Positions 7,866-16,899 are shown, counted from the stretch's first letter. The stretch: 37,838 nucleotides of DNA from Granulosicoccus sp. (GCA_023300375.1 JALZWO010000077.1:1-37838), one strand, 5' to 3'. Translations and numbers: made by a program. Notes: a model not told the origin generated them from the letters alone.

Positions 7866-9011
7866 GTGTCTACAAACAACCCGAAGTCGTCGGACCAACA
7901 GCAGCCTGAACCGCTAGCCGGTGAACCGGCGGCTCAGTCGGCAGAACAACTAGAGAAATCCAGATCTTCACTTGGCACGCCGGCGGGGTCAACCTCCGGG
8001 AAGGTCATTAAAGTGGCGATTGATGCCATGAGTGGTGACGGTGGTTCAATCATTGCCGTTGACGCTGCTCGTTCGGTGCTCAGCCGTCGCGATGATGTTC
8101 ACTTGTTTCTTGTAGGCGATCCGGAGCACATCAAATCGTGCATGGCTGGCGATCCCTTGCCAGAGGATCGCTACACCTTAGTGCCTGCCTCTGAGGTCGT
8201 CACCATGGACGACAGCGCTGCAGTGGCATTGAGGTCCAAGAAAAATTCTTCAATGCGTCTTGCCATTAATCTGGTTAAAAATGGTGAAGCTGATGCCTGT
8301 GTCAGTGCCGGTAATACGGGTGCTCTCATGGCGATCAGTAAATTTGTTCTGAAGACCGTCAAAGGTATCGACAGGCCAGCGATAGCGGCGATCATTCCGG
8401 CAATAGATGGGCACACGCACATGCTCGATTTAGGTGCAAACGTCGATAGCTCGGCGAGTAACCTGCATCAGTTTGCTCTCATGGGTTCCATTCTCGCGCA
8501 GGCAGTTGATGGTCTGGAAAGGCCGCGTGTAGGTTTGTTGAATATCGGTTCGGAAGACCTCAAAGGCAACGAACAGGTCAAGCGGGCTGCGCCACTGTTA
8601 GCCAGCAGCTCATTGAACTACATTGGGTTTGTGGAAGGCAACGAAATATACACAGACAAAGTGGATGTGGTGGTTTGTGATGGTTTCGTGGGCAACGTGT
8701 CCCTGAAAACCAGTGAAGGTGTTGCAAGAATGGTTTCCCACTATATTAAAGAGGAGTTTAAACGCTCGCTTTGGAACAAGATCGTGGGGTTAATCGCACG
8801 TCCCATATTGCAATCGTTTGGCAACAGGATTGACCCAAGGCGCTACAACGGGGCAAGCCTTCTCGGTTTGAAGGGTGTGGTCGTCAAAAGTCACGGTAGT
8901 GCGGATGCACAGGCATTTGCGAATGCCATCGATGTTGCTTTGCTGGAGATTGGTACCAATGTGCCGTCCATGATCGAAGCTCGGTTGGGTGAGGCCCTGA
9001 ACGCCGCCTAG
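7866..9011 (+). CDS. plsX: Phosphate acyltransferase PlsX
   Basis: PlsX converts acyl-ACP and phosphate to acyl-phosphate, the acyl donor for glycerol-3-phosphate acylation. Family blocks are [48 protein letters not shown] and [14 protein letters not shown]. The N-terminal signature usually written DAMGGDxGP reads DAMSGDGGS. The start is doubtful. The GTG at 7866 gives 381 residues with a Gln/Pro/Ala/Ser-rich extension of about 49 residues. An internal GTG at 8013 is preceded by GGGAAGG at good spacing and gives 332 residues, close to the usual 340 or so, beginning directly at the conserved AIDAM segment. fabH follows almost immediately. Confidence 0.94.
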   Translation: MSTNNPKSSDQQQPEPLAGEPAAQSAEQLEKSRSSLGTPAGSTSGKVIKVAIDAMSGDGGSIIAVDAARSVLSRRDDVHLFLVGDPEHIKSCMAGDPLPEDRYTLVPASEVVTMDDSAAVALRSKKNSSMRLAINLVKNGEADACVSAGNTGALMAISKFVLKTVKGIDRPAIAAIIPAIDGHTHMLDLGANVDSSASNLHQFALMGSILAQAVDGLERPRVGLLNIGSEDLKGNEQVKRAAPLLASSSLNYIGFVEGNEIYTDKVDVVVCDGFVGNVSLKTSEGVARMVSHYIKEEFKRSLWNKIVGLIARPILQSFGNRIDPRRYNGASLLGLKGVVVKSHGSADAQAFANAIDVALLEIGTNVPSMIEARLGEALNAA

Positions 9012-9033
9012 CTTGGCGGCGCGAAACCTCAAC

Positions 9034-10005
9034 ATGGCATATTTTTCGCGCATCACAGGTACAGGCGGTTATCTACCAGAGAGAGTTCTGAGTAACGCTG
9101 AACTTGAAACCATGGTTAACACCACTGATGCTTGGATTCGTGAAAGAACTGGCATTAGCCAACGGCACATCGCTGCCGATGATGAGTTCACACTGGACCT
9201 AGCAGAAGCGGCTTCTAGGCGCGCCATCGAGGCCGCTGGTGTACGTACTGACGATATCGATCTCATCGTTGTTGCTACTACTACCGCCGATCAGGTTTTT
9301 CCGAGTACTGCCTGTTTGCTGCAGAGTAGGTTGGGAATACACGGTTGCCCAGCATTCGATATTCAGGCGGTTTGCACAGGCTTTGTTTACGCCTTGTCTG
9401 TGGCAGATCAATTCATGCGCTCGGGAATGGCATCCAAAGTACTGGTGGTGGGTGCGGAAACCTTTTCACGTATCATCGATTGGACTGACCGCAACACTTG
9501 CGTGCTATTTGGCGATGGTGCTGGTGCCGTCATTCTGGAGCGTGATTCAGAACCTGGCATTTTGTCCACGCACCTGCACGCAGATGGCGATTACGCCTCT
9601 TTGTTGCAAGTTCCCAAAGGTGTGTCTAATCAACTCAGTGCCGTGCAACAAGGTAGTGCGTTTGTTGAGATGGCTGGTAGCGAAGTGTTTCGTATGGCCG
9701 TCAAGACACTTGGCCGCATAGCCGACGAAACCTTGGCAGCTAACGATATGCGCAAAGACCAACTAGATTGGTTGATACCGCACCAAGCCAATCACAGAAT
9801 TATCGCGGCTACCGCTAAGAAACTCTCCATGCCGATGGAAAAAGTTGTGCAAACTGTTGCCACGCATGGCAATACCTCTGCAGCTTCTATCCCACTGGCG
9901 TTGGATGTTGCGGTACGTGATGGGCGCATCAAGCAAGGTGAGCATGTGTTGATGGAAGGCTTCGGTGGTGGATTTACTTGGGGTTCTGCCCTGATTAAGT
10001 GGTAG
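9034..10005 (+). CDS. fabH: 3-oxoacyl-ACP synthase III (KAS III)
   Basis: FabH condenses acetyl-CoA with malonyl-ACP to start fatty acid synthesis. The 323-residue protein has the full catalytic triad: Cys114 in QAVCTGF, His250 in IPHQANHRI and Asn280 in HGNTSAAS. The N-terminus [13 protein letters not shown] and the C-terminal [17 protein letters not shown] are typical. I chose the ATG at 9034. A TTG at 9013 is in frame but would add seven non-conserved residues. The gene begins 22 nt after the plsX stop codon. fabD, fabG and acpP, which often follow fabH, are not here; a response regulator gene follows instead. Confidence 0.97.
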   Translation: MAYFSRITGTGGYLPERVLSNAELETMVNTTDAWIRERTGISQRHIAADDEFTLDLAEAASRRAIEAAGVRTDDIDLIVVATTTADQVFPSTACLLQSRLGIHGCPAFDIQAVCTGFVYALSVADQFMRSGMASKVLVVGAETFSRIIDWTDRNTCVLFGDGAGAVILERDSEPGILSTHLHADGDYASLLQVPKGVSNQLSAVQQGSAFVEMAGSEVFRMAVKTLGRIADETLAANDMRKDQLDWLIPHQANHRIIAATAKKLSMPMEKVVQTVATHGNTSAASIPLALDVAVRDGRIKQGEHVLMEGFGGGFTWGSALIKW

Positions 10006-10014
10006 TGTTTGCAC

Positions 10015-10662
10015 ATGCAAGCGCCTTGGCACCTAAGAGTCCTCATTGTCGACGATCACGAGTTGATTCGAACAGGCATGCGCCTACTTCTTGAAGACAA
10101 TCCACATGTTGTGATCGTTGAGGAGGCAGGCTCTGCGGAGCAGGCGTTAGAGATGGCCTCAAGCAGCGACTTCGAGATCATACTCATGGATATAAATCTA
10201 CCGGGTATGAGTGGCCTTGAAGCAGCCGGTAAGTTGCTCAGCGAGGCTCCTCTGAGTCGCATCATCATGATTACTGGCAATCTGGATATGGGGCCCGTAC
10301 GCACGTTGCTCAATGCAGGTGTGCGTGGGTACATAACAAAAGGTGGCAGTGCGGAAGAGGTAGACAAGGCGGTGAGTAGCGTCATGAATGGCGATCAATA
10401 TTTGTCACCTGATGTAGCTCAGAGGTTGGCTATAGAATCTCTCAAGGGCAATGTTGAAAACCCTTTTGATAAGTTAACAACGCGTGAAAGTGAGATTACA
10501 ATGATGCTTATTCAAGGGCAGCTTAACCGACAGATCTCAAGCACTTTGCATATCAGTGAAAAGACGGTAAGTACTCACAGAATCCGCGCTTTTGAAAAGC
10601 TTGGCATCAAGACCACCGCAGAGCTGGTCCGTTTGGCTAATCGTTTCGGTATCTGGAAATAA
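10015..10662 (+). CDS. uvrY: LuxR/NarL-type response regulator, GacA/UvrY-like
   Basis: This 215-residue response regulator has an N-terminal receiver domain (acidic pair Asp13-Asp14, phospho-acceptor Asp59 in LMDINLPGMSG, Lys109 in GYITKGG) and a C-terminal LuxR-type helix-turn-helix (about 150-212). Its position directly before uvrC, and that of uvrC before pgsA, is the classic gacA/uvrY context. GacA-type regulators respond to a GacS/BarA sensor kinase and activate small RNAs that titrate CsrA/RsmA. No sensor kinase or such sRNA is visible here. I chose the ATG at 10015 over the TTG two codons earlier. The gene starts 9 nt after fabH. Confidence 0.9.
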   Translation: MQAPWHLRVLIVDDHELIRTGMRLLLEDNPHVVIVEEAGSAEQALEMASSSDFEIILMDINLPGMSGLEAAGKLLSEAPLSRIIMITGNLDMGPVRTLLNAGVRGYITKGGSAEEVDKAVSSVMNGDQYLSPDVAQRLAIESLKGNVENPFDKLTTRESEITMMLIQGQLNRQISSTLHISEKTVSTHRIRAFEKLGIKTTAELVRLANRFGIWK

Positions 10663-10684
10663 TTCGAGCTTAACGTACCTGTCC

Positions 10685-12541
10685 ATGGTTGACGACGACA
10701 AGCAAGAATTTGATGCGAAGGCTTTCTTGCGAACGCTTACCACGCGTCCTGGTGTTTATCGCATGTATAACCAGAGCGATGACATCATTTACGTTGGCAA
10801 GGCGAGTAATCTTAAAAATCGATTGTCGAGTTATTTCCAGAAAACTGTAGATAGTCGCAAGACCCAGGCACTGGTGTCGCATATTGTGCAGATTCAAACT
10901 ACGGTCACTGCCAGTGCAGCAGAAGCGTTGTTGCTAGAGCAGAACCTTATCAAAGAACATCGGCCGCGATATAATGTGGTGCTGCGTGATGATAAAAGTT
11001 ATCCTTATGTGTATATTTCTACCAAGTCAAAGTATCCACGCTTGAGTTATCAGCGTGGTGCTCGAAAGGCGCCGGGGAAATATATAGGTCCTTATCCGAG
11101 TGCTGGGTCGGTAAAACGATCCTTGAAGCTTATGCAAAAATTGTTTCGTGTGCGCCAATGTGAGGATAGTTACTTCAATAATCGCTCACGACCATGCTTG
11201 CAGTATCAAATAAAGCGATGCACTGCACCGTGCGTTGATCGTATATCGGCAGAGGACTATCGGCGCGATGTTGATATGACCATACAAGTGCTCGAAGGCA
11301 AAAGCCAAGATGTTGTAGAGGGTTTAGCTAGGCGTATGGAAGAGGCTAGTGTAGCGTTAGATTTTGAATCAGCTGCCAAGTTGCGAGACCAGATTGGCAG
11401 CTTGAAGGCTGTGAATGATTTATCTAACAACATGCGAGAAGATGGCAATGTGGACTATGTGGCAGCTGTGACACAGGGTGGGCAAAGTTGTGTGCAGGTT
11501 TTCTTTATCAGAAACGGAATAAACCTTGGCAACAAGGCGTTTTATCCAACGACTCCCAAAGGCAGCACCAGTGCGGAAATTCTCAATGCCTTCGTAGCTC
11601 AATTTTATCTGGAGCATGATTTGCCGCGCGAAATTATTTGTAGTGAAGCTGTTGAAGATGTAGAGCTCTTTCAGGAAGTGTTCAGCGAACGTGCAGGGCA
11701 TCAGATAAACATCGTGCACAAGGTTCGTGCTGATCGTGCGCGGCTACAAATCATGGCGATGACCAATGCAGATATTGCTTTAGCAACGCGACTAGCCTCT
11801 AGGTCAGGCATGGCTGCGCGCCTAGAAGCGGTTCGTGAACTGGCGGAGCTCGACAATGCACCCAGTCGCATGGAGTGTTTTGATATCTCGCACACTATGG
11901 GTGAGGCCACTATTGCTTCTTGTGTTGTGTTCAACGCGGAGGGGGCTCTCAAAAGTGACTACCGGCGCTTTAACATTGAAAACATAACACCTGGGGATGA
12001 CTACGCTGCCATGCGCCAAGCGATAACACGTCGTTATACTCGGCTATTAAAAGAGCAGCGAGATATGCCCGACATTTTGTTTATTGACGGCGGCAAGGGG
12101 CAGATTTCGGTGGCATTGGAAGTCATGAGCGAGCTGCAGATAGATTCTGTGCAGGTGATTGGCGTGTCAAAAGGGCCCGACAGGCGTCCGGGTGATGAAA
12201 CCCTGATCCTTTGCAATGACGAGGATCACGGTGGCAGACAAGAGCGCCAACTGACCACTGATTCTCCCGCCTTGCAGTTAATCCAGCAAATACGCGACGA
12301 GGCTCATCGTTTTGCTATTGCGGGTCATCGAGCAAAACGTGCGAAACAACGCAAAACATCGGTGCTTGAGGAAATTAAAGGGCTAGGGCCTAAGCGCCGA
12401 AAGCTGCTTTTGACGCACTTCGGTGGGTTGCAGCGGTTGCAAAAAGCCGGGGTAGACGACATCTCAGCCGTGCCTGGCATCAGCCCCGAACTGGCGTCAA
12501 AAGTGTACGATGAATTGCATCCTCAGCGCAGCAACGGATAA
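10685..12541 (+). CDS. uvrC: Excinuclease ABC subunit C
   Basis: UvrC makes both incisions in nucleotide excision repair with UvrA and UvrB. The 618-residue protein shows, in order: the GIY-YIG nuclease domain (PGVYRMY at 22-28, IIYVGKASNLKNRL at 34-47); a Cys-containing segment (RQCEDSYF, CLQYQIKRCTAPC); the UvrB-binding UVR motif (DFESAAKLRDQI, around 224-235); the RNase H-like 5' nuclease domain (ECFDISHTMGE, LFIDGGKGQ); and C-terminal helix-hairpin-helix motifs (IKGLGPKRRKLLLTHFGG, VPGIS). The length matches E. coli UvrC (610). The ATG at 10685 lies 22 nt after the regulator gene. The longer open frame reaching back into that gene is not conserved. Confidence 0.98.
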   Translation: MVDDDKQEFDAKAFLRTLTTRPGVYRMYNQSDDIIYVGKASNLKNRLSSYFQKTVDSRKTQALVSHIVQIQTTVTASAAEALLLEQNLIKEHRPRYNVVLRDDKSYPYVYISTKSKYPRLSYQRGARKAPGKYIGPYPSAGSVKRSLKLMQKLFRVRQCEDSYFNNRSRPCLQYQIKRCTAPCVDRISAEDYRRDVDMTIQVLEGKSQDVVEGLARRMEEASVALDFESAAKLRDQIGSLKAVNDLSNNMREDGNVDYVAAVTQGGQSCVQVFFIRNGINLGNKAFYPTTPKGSTSAEILNAFVAQFYLEHDLPREIICSEAVEDVELFQEVFSERAGHQINIVHKVRADRARLQIMAMTNADIALATRLASRSGMAARLEAVRELAELDNAPSRMECFDISHTMGEATIASCVVFNAEGALKSDYRRFNIENITPGDDYAAMRQAITRRYTRLLKEQRDMPDILFIDGGKGQISVALEVMSELQIDSVQVIGVSKGPDRRPGDETLILCNDEDHGGRQERQLTTDSPALQLIQQIRDEAHRFAIAGHRAKRAKQRKTSVLEEIKGLGPKRRKLLLTHFGGLQRLQKAGVDDISAVPGISPELASKVYDELHPQRSNG

Positions 12542-12560
12542 TAGCGGACAAAACTAAGCG

Positions 12561-13136
12561 ATGAAGGACGGGTTAGAACCACAAGTGAAAGAAAATATAC
12601 CAACGTGGCTCACGCTGCTCAGGATTGGGTTGTTACCCGTCATTGTTGCAGTGTTCTACCTCGACTACAGCTGGGCACGTCCGCTAAGCTGTGTGATTTT
12701 CATCATTGCGGGTATCACCGACTGGCTTGACGGTTATTTAGCGCGACTGTGGGGCGTAGAGAGCCGATTTGGTGCATTCCTCGACCCAGTTGCCGACAAG
12801 CTCATGGTAGCCACTGTGCTTATCCTTATCGTTGAGTGGGATAACAGTCCTTGGCTCACTATTCCTGCCATCGTTATCATTGGTCGCGAGATCACGGTGA
12901 GTGCGTTACGCGAGTGGATGGCTGAGATGGGTCAGAGGGGTAAAGTAGCGGTTGGTTGGCTTGGCAAAGTAAAAACCACGGCCCAAATCGCTTCACTGGC
13001 TATGCTGTTGTACTTATACGATCTGTTTGGGATACCTATCTATCAAATAGGCATGGTGGGTTTGTATATTGCCGCAGCGCTGACTATCTGGTCAATGGTT
13101 GACTACATGCGTGCGGCCTTCAGTGATGAGTCCTGA
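12561..13136 (+). CDS. pgsA: CDP-diacylglycerol-glycerol-3-phosphate 3-phosphatidyltransferase
   Basis: PgsA makes phosphatidylglycerophosphate in the inner membrane, the substrate of the PgpA encoded at 5717. The CDP-alcohol phosphatidyltransferase signature is complete: Asp57-Gly58, Ala61-Arg62, Gly71, Asp75, Asp79 (DGYLAR, then G-AFL-D-PVA-D). The 191-residue protein has about five to six membrane segments and begins with IPTWLTLLRIGLLP after a 12-residue hydrophilic leader. It lies 19 nt after uvrC, as expected for an operon. The tRNA cluster follows 192 bp downstream, as in E. coli. Confidence 0.96.
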   Translation: MKDGLEPQVKENIPTWLTLLRIGLLPVIVAVFYLDYSWARPLSCVIFIIAGITDWLDGYLARLWGVESRFGAFLDPVADKLMVATVLILIVEWDNSPWLTIPAIVIIGREITVSALREWMAEMGQRGKVAVGWLGKVKTTAQIASLAMLLYLYDLFGIPIYQIGMVGLYIAAALTIWSMVDYMRAAFSDES

Positions 13137-13197
13137 GCGGTGATTAGTGAAAGTTGAGCGATTAGACGTTCGTTACTTGCGGTAGCAGTTAACAGTG

Positions 13198-13212
13198 AAC
13201 GCTAGCGTTTTT
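13198..13212 (+). terminator. Possible weak terminator after pgsA
   Basis: The sequence aacgctagcgttttt is a short perfect palindrome (AACG-CTAG-CGTT) that runs into five T residues, about 60 nt after the pgsA stop codon. The stem is very short, so intrinsic termination here is only a suggestion. Confidence 0.25.
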
Positions 13213-13287
13213 GGGCCCGATTGAAGTGACGTGAGCGATCAGACATAAGCCTGTGAAATTTATCGCAATAAACTTTCAACGCAACGC

Positions 13288-13316
13288 TTGACACGAAAGC
13301 AATTGCATTCCAAAAT
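13288..13316 (+). promoter_or_regulatory. Candidate sigma70 promoter for the tRNA cluster
   Basis: A consensus -35 TTGACA at 13288-13293 is followed by a 17-nt spacer and the -10-like CAAAAT at 13311-13316. Initiation would fall at about 13323, a few bases before the first tRNA-Gly at 13329. The -10 is imperfect (consensus A2 and T6 match; A4 and A5 also match), but position and spacing fit a stable-RNA promoter. Confidence 0.5.
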
Positions 13317-13328
13317 ACGCAGATCGGT

Positions 13329-13404
13329 GCGGGAATAGCTCAGTTGGTAGAGCGCGACCTTGCCAAGGTCGAGGTCGCCAGTTCGAACCTGGTTTCCCGC
13401 TCCA
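13329..13404 (+). tRNA. tRNA-Gly (GCC), first copy
   Basis: This 76-nt tRNA has an encoded CCA end. The acceptor stem GCGGGAA pairs with TTCCCGC. The anticodon loop CTTGCCAAG carries GCC, and the T arm is GTTCGAAC. It differs from the second copy at one base in the D loop (cagttgg here, cagctgg there). It is the first gene of a Gly-Gly-Cys-Leu cluster. Confidence 0.98.
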
Positions 13405-13482
13405 ATATTGGCATTATTATGCAGTTGTTGTTTAGGTAGTTTGTAGTGTGGTTAGAAAAACAATTAATTGATTCACTTCGGT

Positions 13483-13558
13483 GCGGGAATAGCTCAGCTG
13501 GTAGAGCGCGACCTTGCCAAGGTCGAGGTCGCCAGTTCGAACCTGGTTTCCCGCTCCA
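13483..13558 (+). tRNA. tRNA-Gly (GCC), second copy
   Basis: This is a near-identical duplicate of the tRNA at 13329, 76 nt with encoded CCA and anticodon GCC. The bases just before it (tcggt) are also shared, which suggests a local duplication that included a little of the 5' leader. Confidence 0.98.
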
Positions 13559-13608
13559 CCGTCATCAATTTAGCGTTACAAGTTTTAAGGCTCTACTTTT
13601 TAACACTT

Positions 13609-13682
13609 GGCTGAGTGGCAGAGTGGCCATGCACCGGATTGCAAATCCGTTTACCTCGGTTCGACTCCGGGCTCAGCCTCCA
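13609..13682 (+). tRNA. tRNA-Cys (GCA)
   Basis: This 74-nt tRNA has an encoded CCA end. The acceptor stem GGCTGAG pairs with CTCAGCC. The anticodon stem-loop GGATTGCAAATCC carries GCA, and the T loop is GTTCGAC. It is the same isoacceptor as E. coli cysT in the equivalent cluster. Confidence 0.98.
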
Positions 13683-13734
13683 TTTTGTACCTCATCTGAA
13701 AGTCAGTCTACAGACGTTCAAATTACAGACGCTC

Positions 13735-13752
13735 ACTCTACACGTGTAGAGT
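13735..13752. repeat. 18-bp perfect palindrome in the tRNA-Cys/tRNA-Leu spacer
   Basis: ACTCTACACGTGTAGAGT is a perfect palindrome in the 121-nt spacer between tRNA-Cys and tRNA-Leu. Its central ten bases TACACGTGTA are also the core of the palindrome at 37302-37319. In the precursor RNA it would form a hairpin and could help processing. As DNA it has the symmetry of a dimeric operator. Confidence 0.6.
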
Positions 13753-13803
13753 CGCCTCAGACTACTCGCTCTACACCTACAGAGTGGTTTAGTCCAAGCC
13801 CAT

Positions 13804-13890
13804 GCCCGGGTGGCGAAATTGGTAGACGCAAGGGACTTAAAATCCCTCGGTAGCAATACCGTGCCGGTTCAAGTCCGGCCCCGGGCACCA
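13804..13890 (+). tRNA. tRNA-Leu (TAA)
   Basis: This is an 87-nt class II tRNA with an encoded CCA end. The acceptor stem GCCCGGG pairs with CCCGGGC. The anticodon stem-loop GGGACTTAAAATCCC carries TAA. A long variable arm (CGGTAGCAATACCG) follows. It corresponds to leuZ of the E. coli glyW-cysT-leuZ cluster. Confidence 0.98.
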
Positions 13891-14474
13891 TTTAAAACAA
13901 ACACCTGCACATCCCCAAAGCTCTCGGCAACGGGTTGAATGTTCTGCTGCTTGGGGTGTATGAATAGCGGGCCCTAGGCTCTACCCAATTAACGGGGGAT
14001 GAGCATTCACCAGGCCCTGTCAACAATACCATCCCATCCACAATGGGCTCTAGCCAGGAGTCTAAAGTCTTGGCCAATGCTCTGAGTGGGCTCTGATGAA
14101 CGTGCTCGATGAGCGTTGAAAAACAAGCTCGGAAACTATGCCGAAGAGTCGGTAGCGTTTCATCACCGAAAGATGGTTTGTACGTTGCTTGTCATGAAAT
14201 AATTTTTTTGACGTCATTGTGTGATTAACCTACAGAAATTGATAGCTAGGTCCCGGTAATGCAGCTGATTGGCTAGTTACTTGCGACCTGATACATGTAT
14301 GTTCAAAAATCTTTTGGACTAATATCGTTTTCAGTTTTTTCTATGAAGCGTTTGTACTGTTAAACCGATGTTGCTAGGAAGGTGGCAGACCTCTCACTCA
14401 CAAGAACAGCTCACTTTTATGAATTCGAGCTGCAGCGTGCTGTGCTTTGAAGTTCTTAAAGAGTCGATACTAAA
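13891..14474. other. 584-bp stretch without a recognisable gene
   Basis: I found no supported coding region, RNA gene or mobile element between tRNA-Leu and the GGDEF/EAL gene. The left part has short open frames with no family resemblance. The right part (from about 14195) is AT-rich. One promoter-like pair is TTGACG at 14208-14213 with TACAGA at 14231-14236 (17-nt spacer), reading toward the GGDEF/EAL gene but about 240 bp from its start. No repeat of the tRNA-Leu 3' end was found, so there is no sign of an integrated element. Confidence 0.4.
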
Positions 14475-16760
14475 ATGGGTAGCGCTACGCAGGCACGGCG
14501 AAAAGCTATTAGGCACAGTCAGAATTCTCTTCTCTACGCGGGTGCAAAATTCTCCGCGGTGGGATCGTTCGCTGCCTCACTGGTTGTTGCCTATACCTTC
14601 GGATCTCTAACAGATCCAGCTTTAGCACTAATCTGGTTCGTCTTCATTTCGGCTTGCTATTTACTGCGTCTAATTGACTGCCGACAGTTTACGCTTGCAC
14701 CGACAGCGGCTGATGAAGCAGACAAGTGGGCTCTCCGATTCAATGTTGGAGCCCTAACCTCAGCTATAGCATGGGCAGCAACTATGTGGGTCGTTTTTCC
14801 ATTCGGAGATCTTCCGCACCAGCTTTTGCTCATCTTGACGTTGGGTGGAGTTGCCGGAGGCGCTTTGGCATCTCTTCCTTATGATCGAGGGCTGAATTTG
14901 ATCTTTCAACTCATCATCATGTTGTCGGTAGAAATTCGATTGCTGACTCTGGGTGATCCGTTTTCACTGGAAGTGGCCTTGTTTAGCTTGTTTGTGTTTG
15001 GATTTCTATTGAGCTGTGGAAAGCAGGTTAGTAAGAATTACTACGAGTTGATAAGGCTCAAGCAGGATATTCAAGACCGTAGTCGTTCTGTTTTGAACAC
15101 GACAGAACGCATGGCGCAAGTAGGTTACTGGGAATGGGATGGGAAATCTGGCTTTATTGAATTGTCCAATAACTTGGCAGAGATATGGGGGGAGTCAGAT
15201 CTATTGATGCCCATAAAGAGCTGTCTTCGCCGGCTTCACCATGAGGACAGGCAGATTGTTCGACAAAGTTTTAACTCTATGCGAGAACATGATGACATAG
15301 TCGTTGAATTCCGGATGCAACAGAATGGATCAAGAGAGCGCTATCGGAACATGCGCCAAGTGACCAAACAGATTGCTGGCTTGCAGAATGAGGTGCGACT
15401 CATAGGGACTGTTCAGGACGTTACTGATATCAGGACTGCGGAAGAGAAAATCTACTCGATGGCATACTACGATGGCCTTACTGGGTTGGCTAATCGGGCC
15501 TATTTTCATGACTATCTGAGTAAAACAATCGAGAAGGCTGCGAATCAAGGGCAGAGCTTTAGCATCATTTACATGGATCTGGATAACTTTAAAGGTGTTA
15601 ATGATAGCTTTGGGCACGAGTGCGGAGATGGCTACCTCCGGCAATTCTCAGATCATCTAAAACTACATGTAAGACGCAGTGACCTAGTTGCTCGTCTTGG
15701 TGGGGATGAGTTCTGCGTTCTAGTACGTGATATTGACGATATCGGTGATTCCATCGTAACAGCGAAACGATGTCTGGAATTCGGTGATAAAACCATTGAA
15801 GTGGGGAATCATCGAATACGTCCAACGTTAAGTGTCGGTATATCAACGTATCCGCAGGATGGAATGGTGCCTGACACCTTAGTCAGAAATGCTGACTTGG
15901 CGATGTATCATGTCAAGAATAATGGCAAGCAGAATTACTCATTATTCAACAAAGAGATGGTAGTGGAGTCTCAGGATCGTATGGATCTTGAAGCTGATTT
16001 GAAGCAAGCATTAAACAATGATGAATTTGAACTTTGGTATCAGCCTCAGATTGATCTACGGAGCAAGACAATAAGCGGTGTTGAGGCGCTGATTCGCTGG
16101 AGGCATCCGACACGCGGTATCGTTGCACCAGACCTATTCATATCGACAGCTGAGCGGGTCGGTATTATTAAGGAAATAGGTGAATGGGTTTTGCAGACGG
16201 GTTGTCAACAGTTGGCCGAATGGGCCGCGTCAGGTGTAAGCACGCAGTTGGCTGTCAACATTTCTGGCGATCATTTTACCGCACCAGGATTTTCTGAATT
16301 TGTAGCTGCCACTGTTCGTAATAATGGATTACTGCCTGAAGCCGTTGAGATAGAAATTACCGAAAGCCTGAGTCGGGATCCCGTAGCCCATGAAAGGATT
16401 TGTAAAGAGTTAAGAGAGATCGGTGTTCGTATTGCTATAGATGATTTCGGAACCGGCTACTCATCGTTGTCTTTGTTAGGCAAGTTGCCAGTAGATACAA
16501 TAAAGATCGATCGTTCTTTTATCATGGAGCTTCCTGATGACTTGTCATCAAGGCTGATGGTGAAAGCCATTACTGATCTATGCCTTGGGTTTGGCTATGA
16601 CATTGTGGCTGAAGGCGTTGAGACTGAAGAGCAGTCTCTGTTTTTGGAGGGTATAGGTGTCCCTTATGTGCAGGGCTATTACTTCAGTAAACCTCAAATG
16701 GCACACGAGATACAACTGATACTTGCGCAACTGAGGCCTGCAGTTTTTGCTTCCCGTTAG
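14475..16760 (+). CDS. Membrane bifunctional GGDEF/EAL protein with PAS domain
   Basis: This 761-residue cyclic-di-GMP protein has four parts. Five or six hydrophobic segments (about 25-180) form a MASE-like sensory region. A PAS domain (about 205-320) begins near MAQVGYWEWDG. The GGDEF domain (about 325-490) has an intact GGDEF at 409-413 and an RxxD inhibitory site (RRSD) five residues upstream. The EAL domain (about 505-755) has EAL at 537-539, plus EITES, DDFGTGYSSL, KIDRSF and AEGVET. Both active-site motifs look complete, so the protein could make and degrade cyclic-di-GMP, with product inhibition of the cyclase. It stands alone with its own upstream region. Signal and targets are unknown. 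Confidence 0.93.
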   Translation: MGSATQARRKAIRHSQNSLLYAGAKFSAVGSFAASLVVAYTFGSLTDPALALIWFVFISACYLLRLIDCRQFTLAPTAADEADKWALRFNVGALTSAIAWAATMWVVFPFGDLPHQLLLILTLGGVAGGALASLPYDRGLNLIFQLIIMLSVEIRLLTLGDPFSLEVALFSLFVFGFLLSCGKQVSKNYYELIRLKQDIQDRSRSVLNTTERMAQVGYWEWDGKSGFIELSNNLAEIWGESDLLMPIKSCLRRLHHEDRQIVRQSFNSMREHDDIVVEFRMQQNGSRERYRNMRQVTKQIAGLQNEVRLIGTVQDVTDIRTAEEKIYSMAYYDGLTGLANRAYFHDYLSKTIEKAANQGQSFSIIYMDLDNFKGVNDSFGHECGDGYLRQFSDHLKLHVRRSDLVARLGGDEFCVLVRDIDDIGDSIVTAKRCLEFGDKTIEVGNHRIRPTLSVGISTYPQDGMVPDTLVRNADLAMYHVKNNGKQNYSLFNKEMVVESQDRMDLEADLKQALNNDEFELWYQPQIDLRSKTISGVEALIRWRHPTRGIVAPDLFISTAERVGIIKEIGEWVLQTGCQQLAEWAASGVSTQLAVNISGDHFTAPGFSEFVAATVRNNGLLPEAVEIEITESLSRDPVAHERICKELREIGVRIAIDDFGTGYSSLSLLGKLPVDTIKIDRSFIMELPDDLSSRLMVKAITDLCLGFGYDIVAEGVETEEQSLFLEGIGVPYVQGYYFSKPQMAHEIQLILAQLRPAVFASR

Positions 16761-16821
16761 TTCATGTGTATATAACAATTGGTAACCAGCCATTTTTAAT
16801 CGTTGACACCTGTGCCTTAAA

Positions 16822-16850
16822 TTGACACGATAGGAAGCATATACTACAAC
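16822..16850 (+). promoter_or_regulatory. Candidate sigma70 promoter for the radical SAM gene
   Basis: A consensus -35 TTGACA at 16822-16827 is separated by 17 nt from TACAAC at 16845-16850 (four of six match TATAAT). Another TTGACA lies 19 nt upstream at 16803-16808. Initiation near 16857 would give a leader of about 43 nt before the ATG at 16900. Confidence 0.4.
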
Positions 16851-16899
16851 TTTAAATACATTGAAGAGCAGCGGATTCTGCCTTTCGGGAGAATTGAAG

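Noticed and set aside
9239-9721. 160-codon plus-strand open frame inside fabH
   Set aside because: It is a +1 shadow of the fabH frame, which holds the complete catalytic triad.
13446-13853. Open frame of 135 codons across the tRNA cluster
   Set aside because: It reads straight through tRNA-Gly, tRNA-Cys and part of tRNA-Leu, and its translation has no family resemblance.
13892-14077. 61-codon minus-strand open frame after tRNA-Leu
   Set aside because: No ribosome site, no recognisable motif, and its length is expected by chance.
14208-14236. TTGACG-17-TACAGA promoter-like pair and the TGACGTCA palindrome
   Set aside because: It lies about 240 bp before the GGDEF/EAL start in AT-rich DNA where such matches are common; not listed as a promoter feature.
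13804-14474. Possible integration site at the 3' end of tRNA-Leu
   Set aside because: No direct repeat of the tRNA 3' end was found downstream, and there is no integrase or phage gene.
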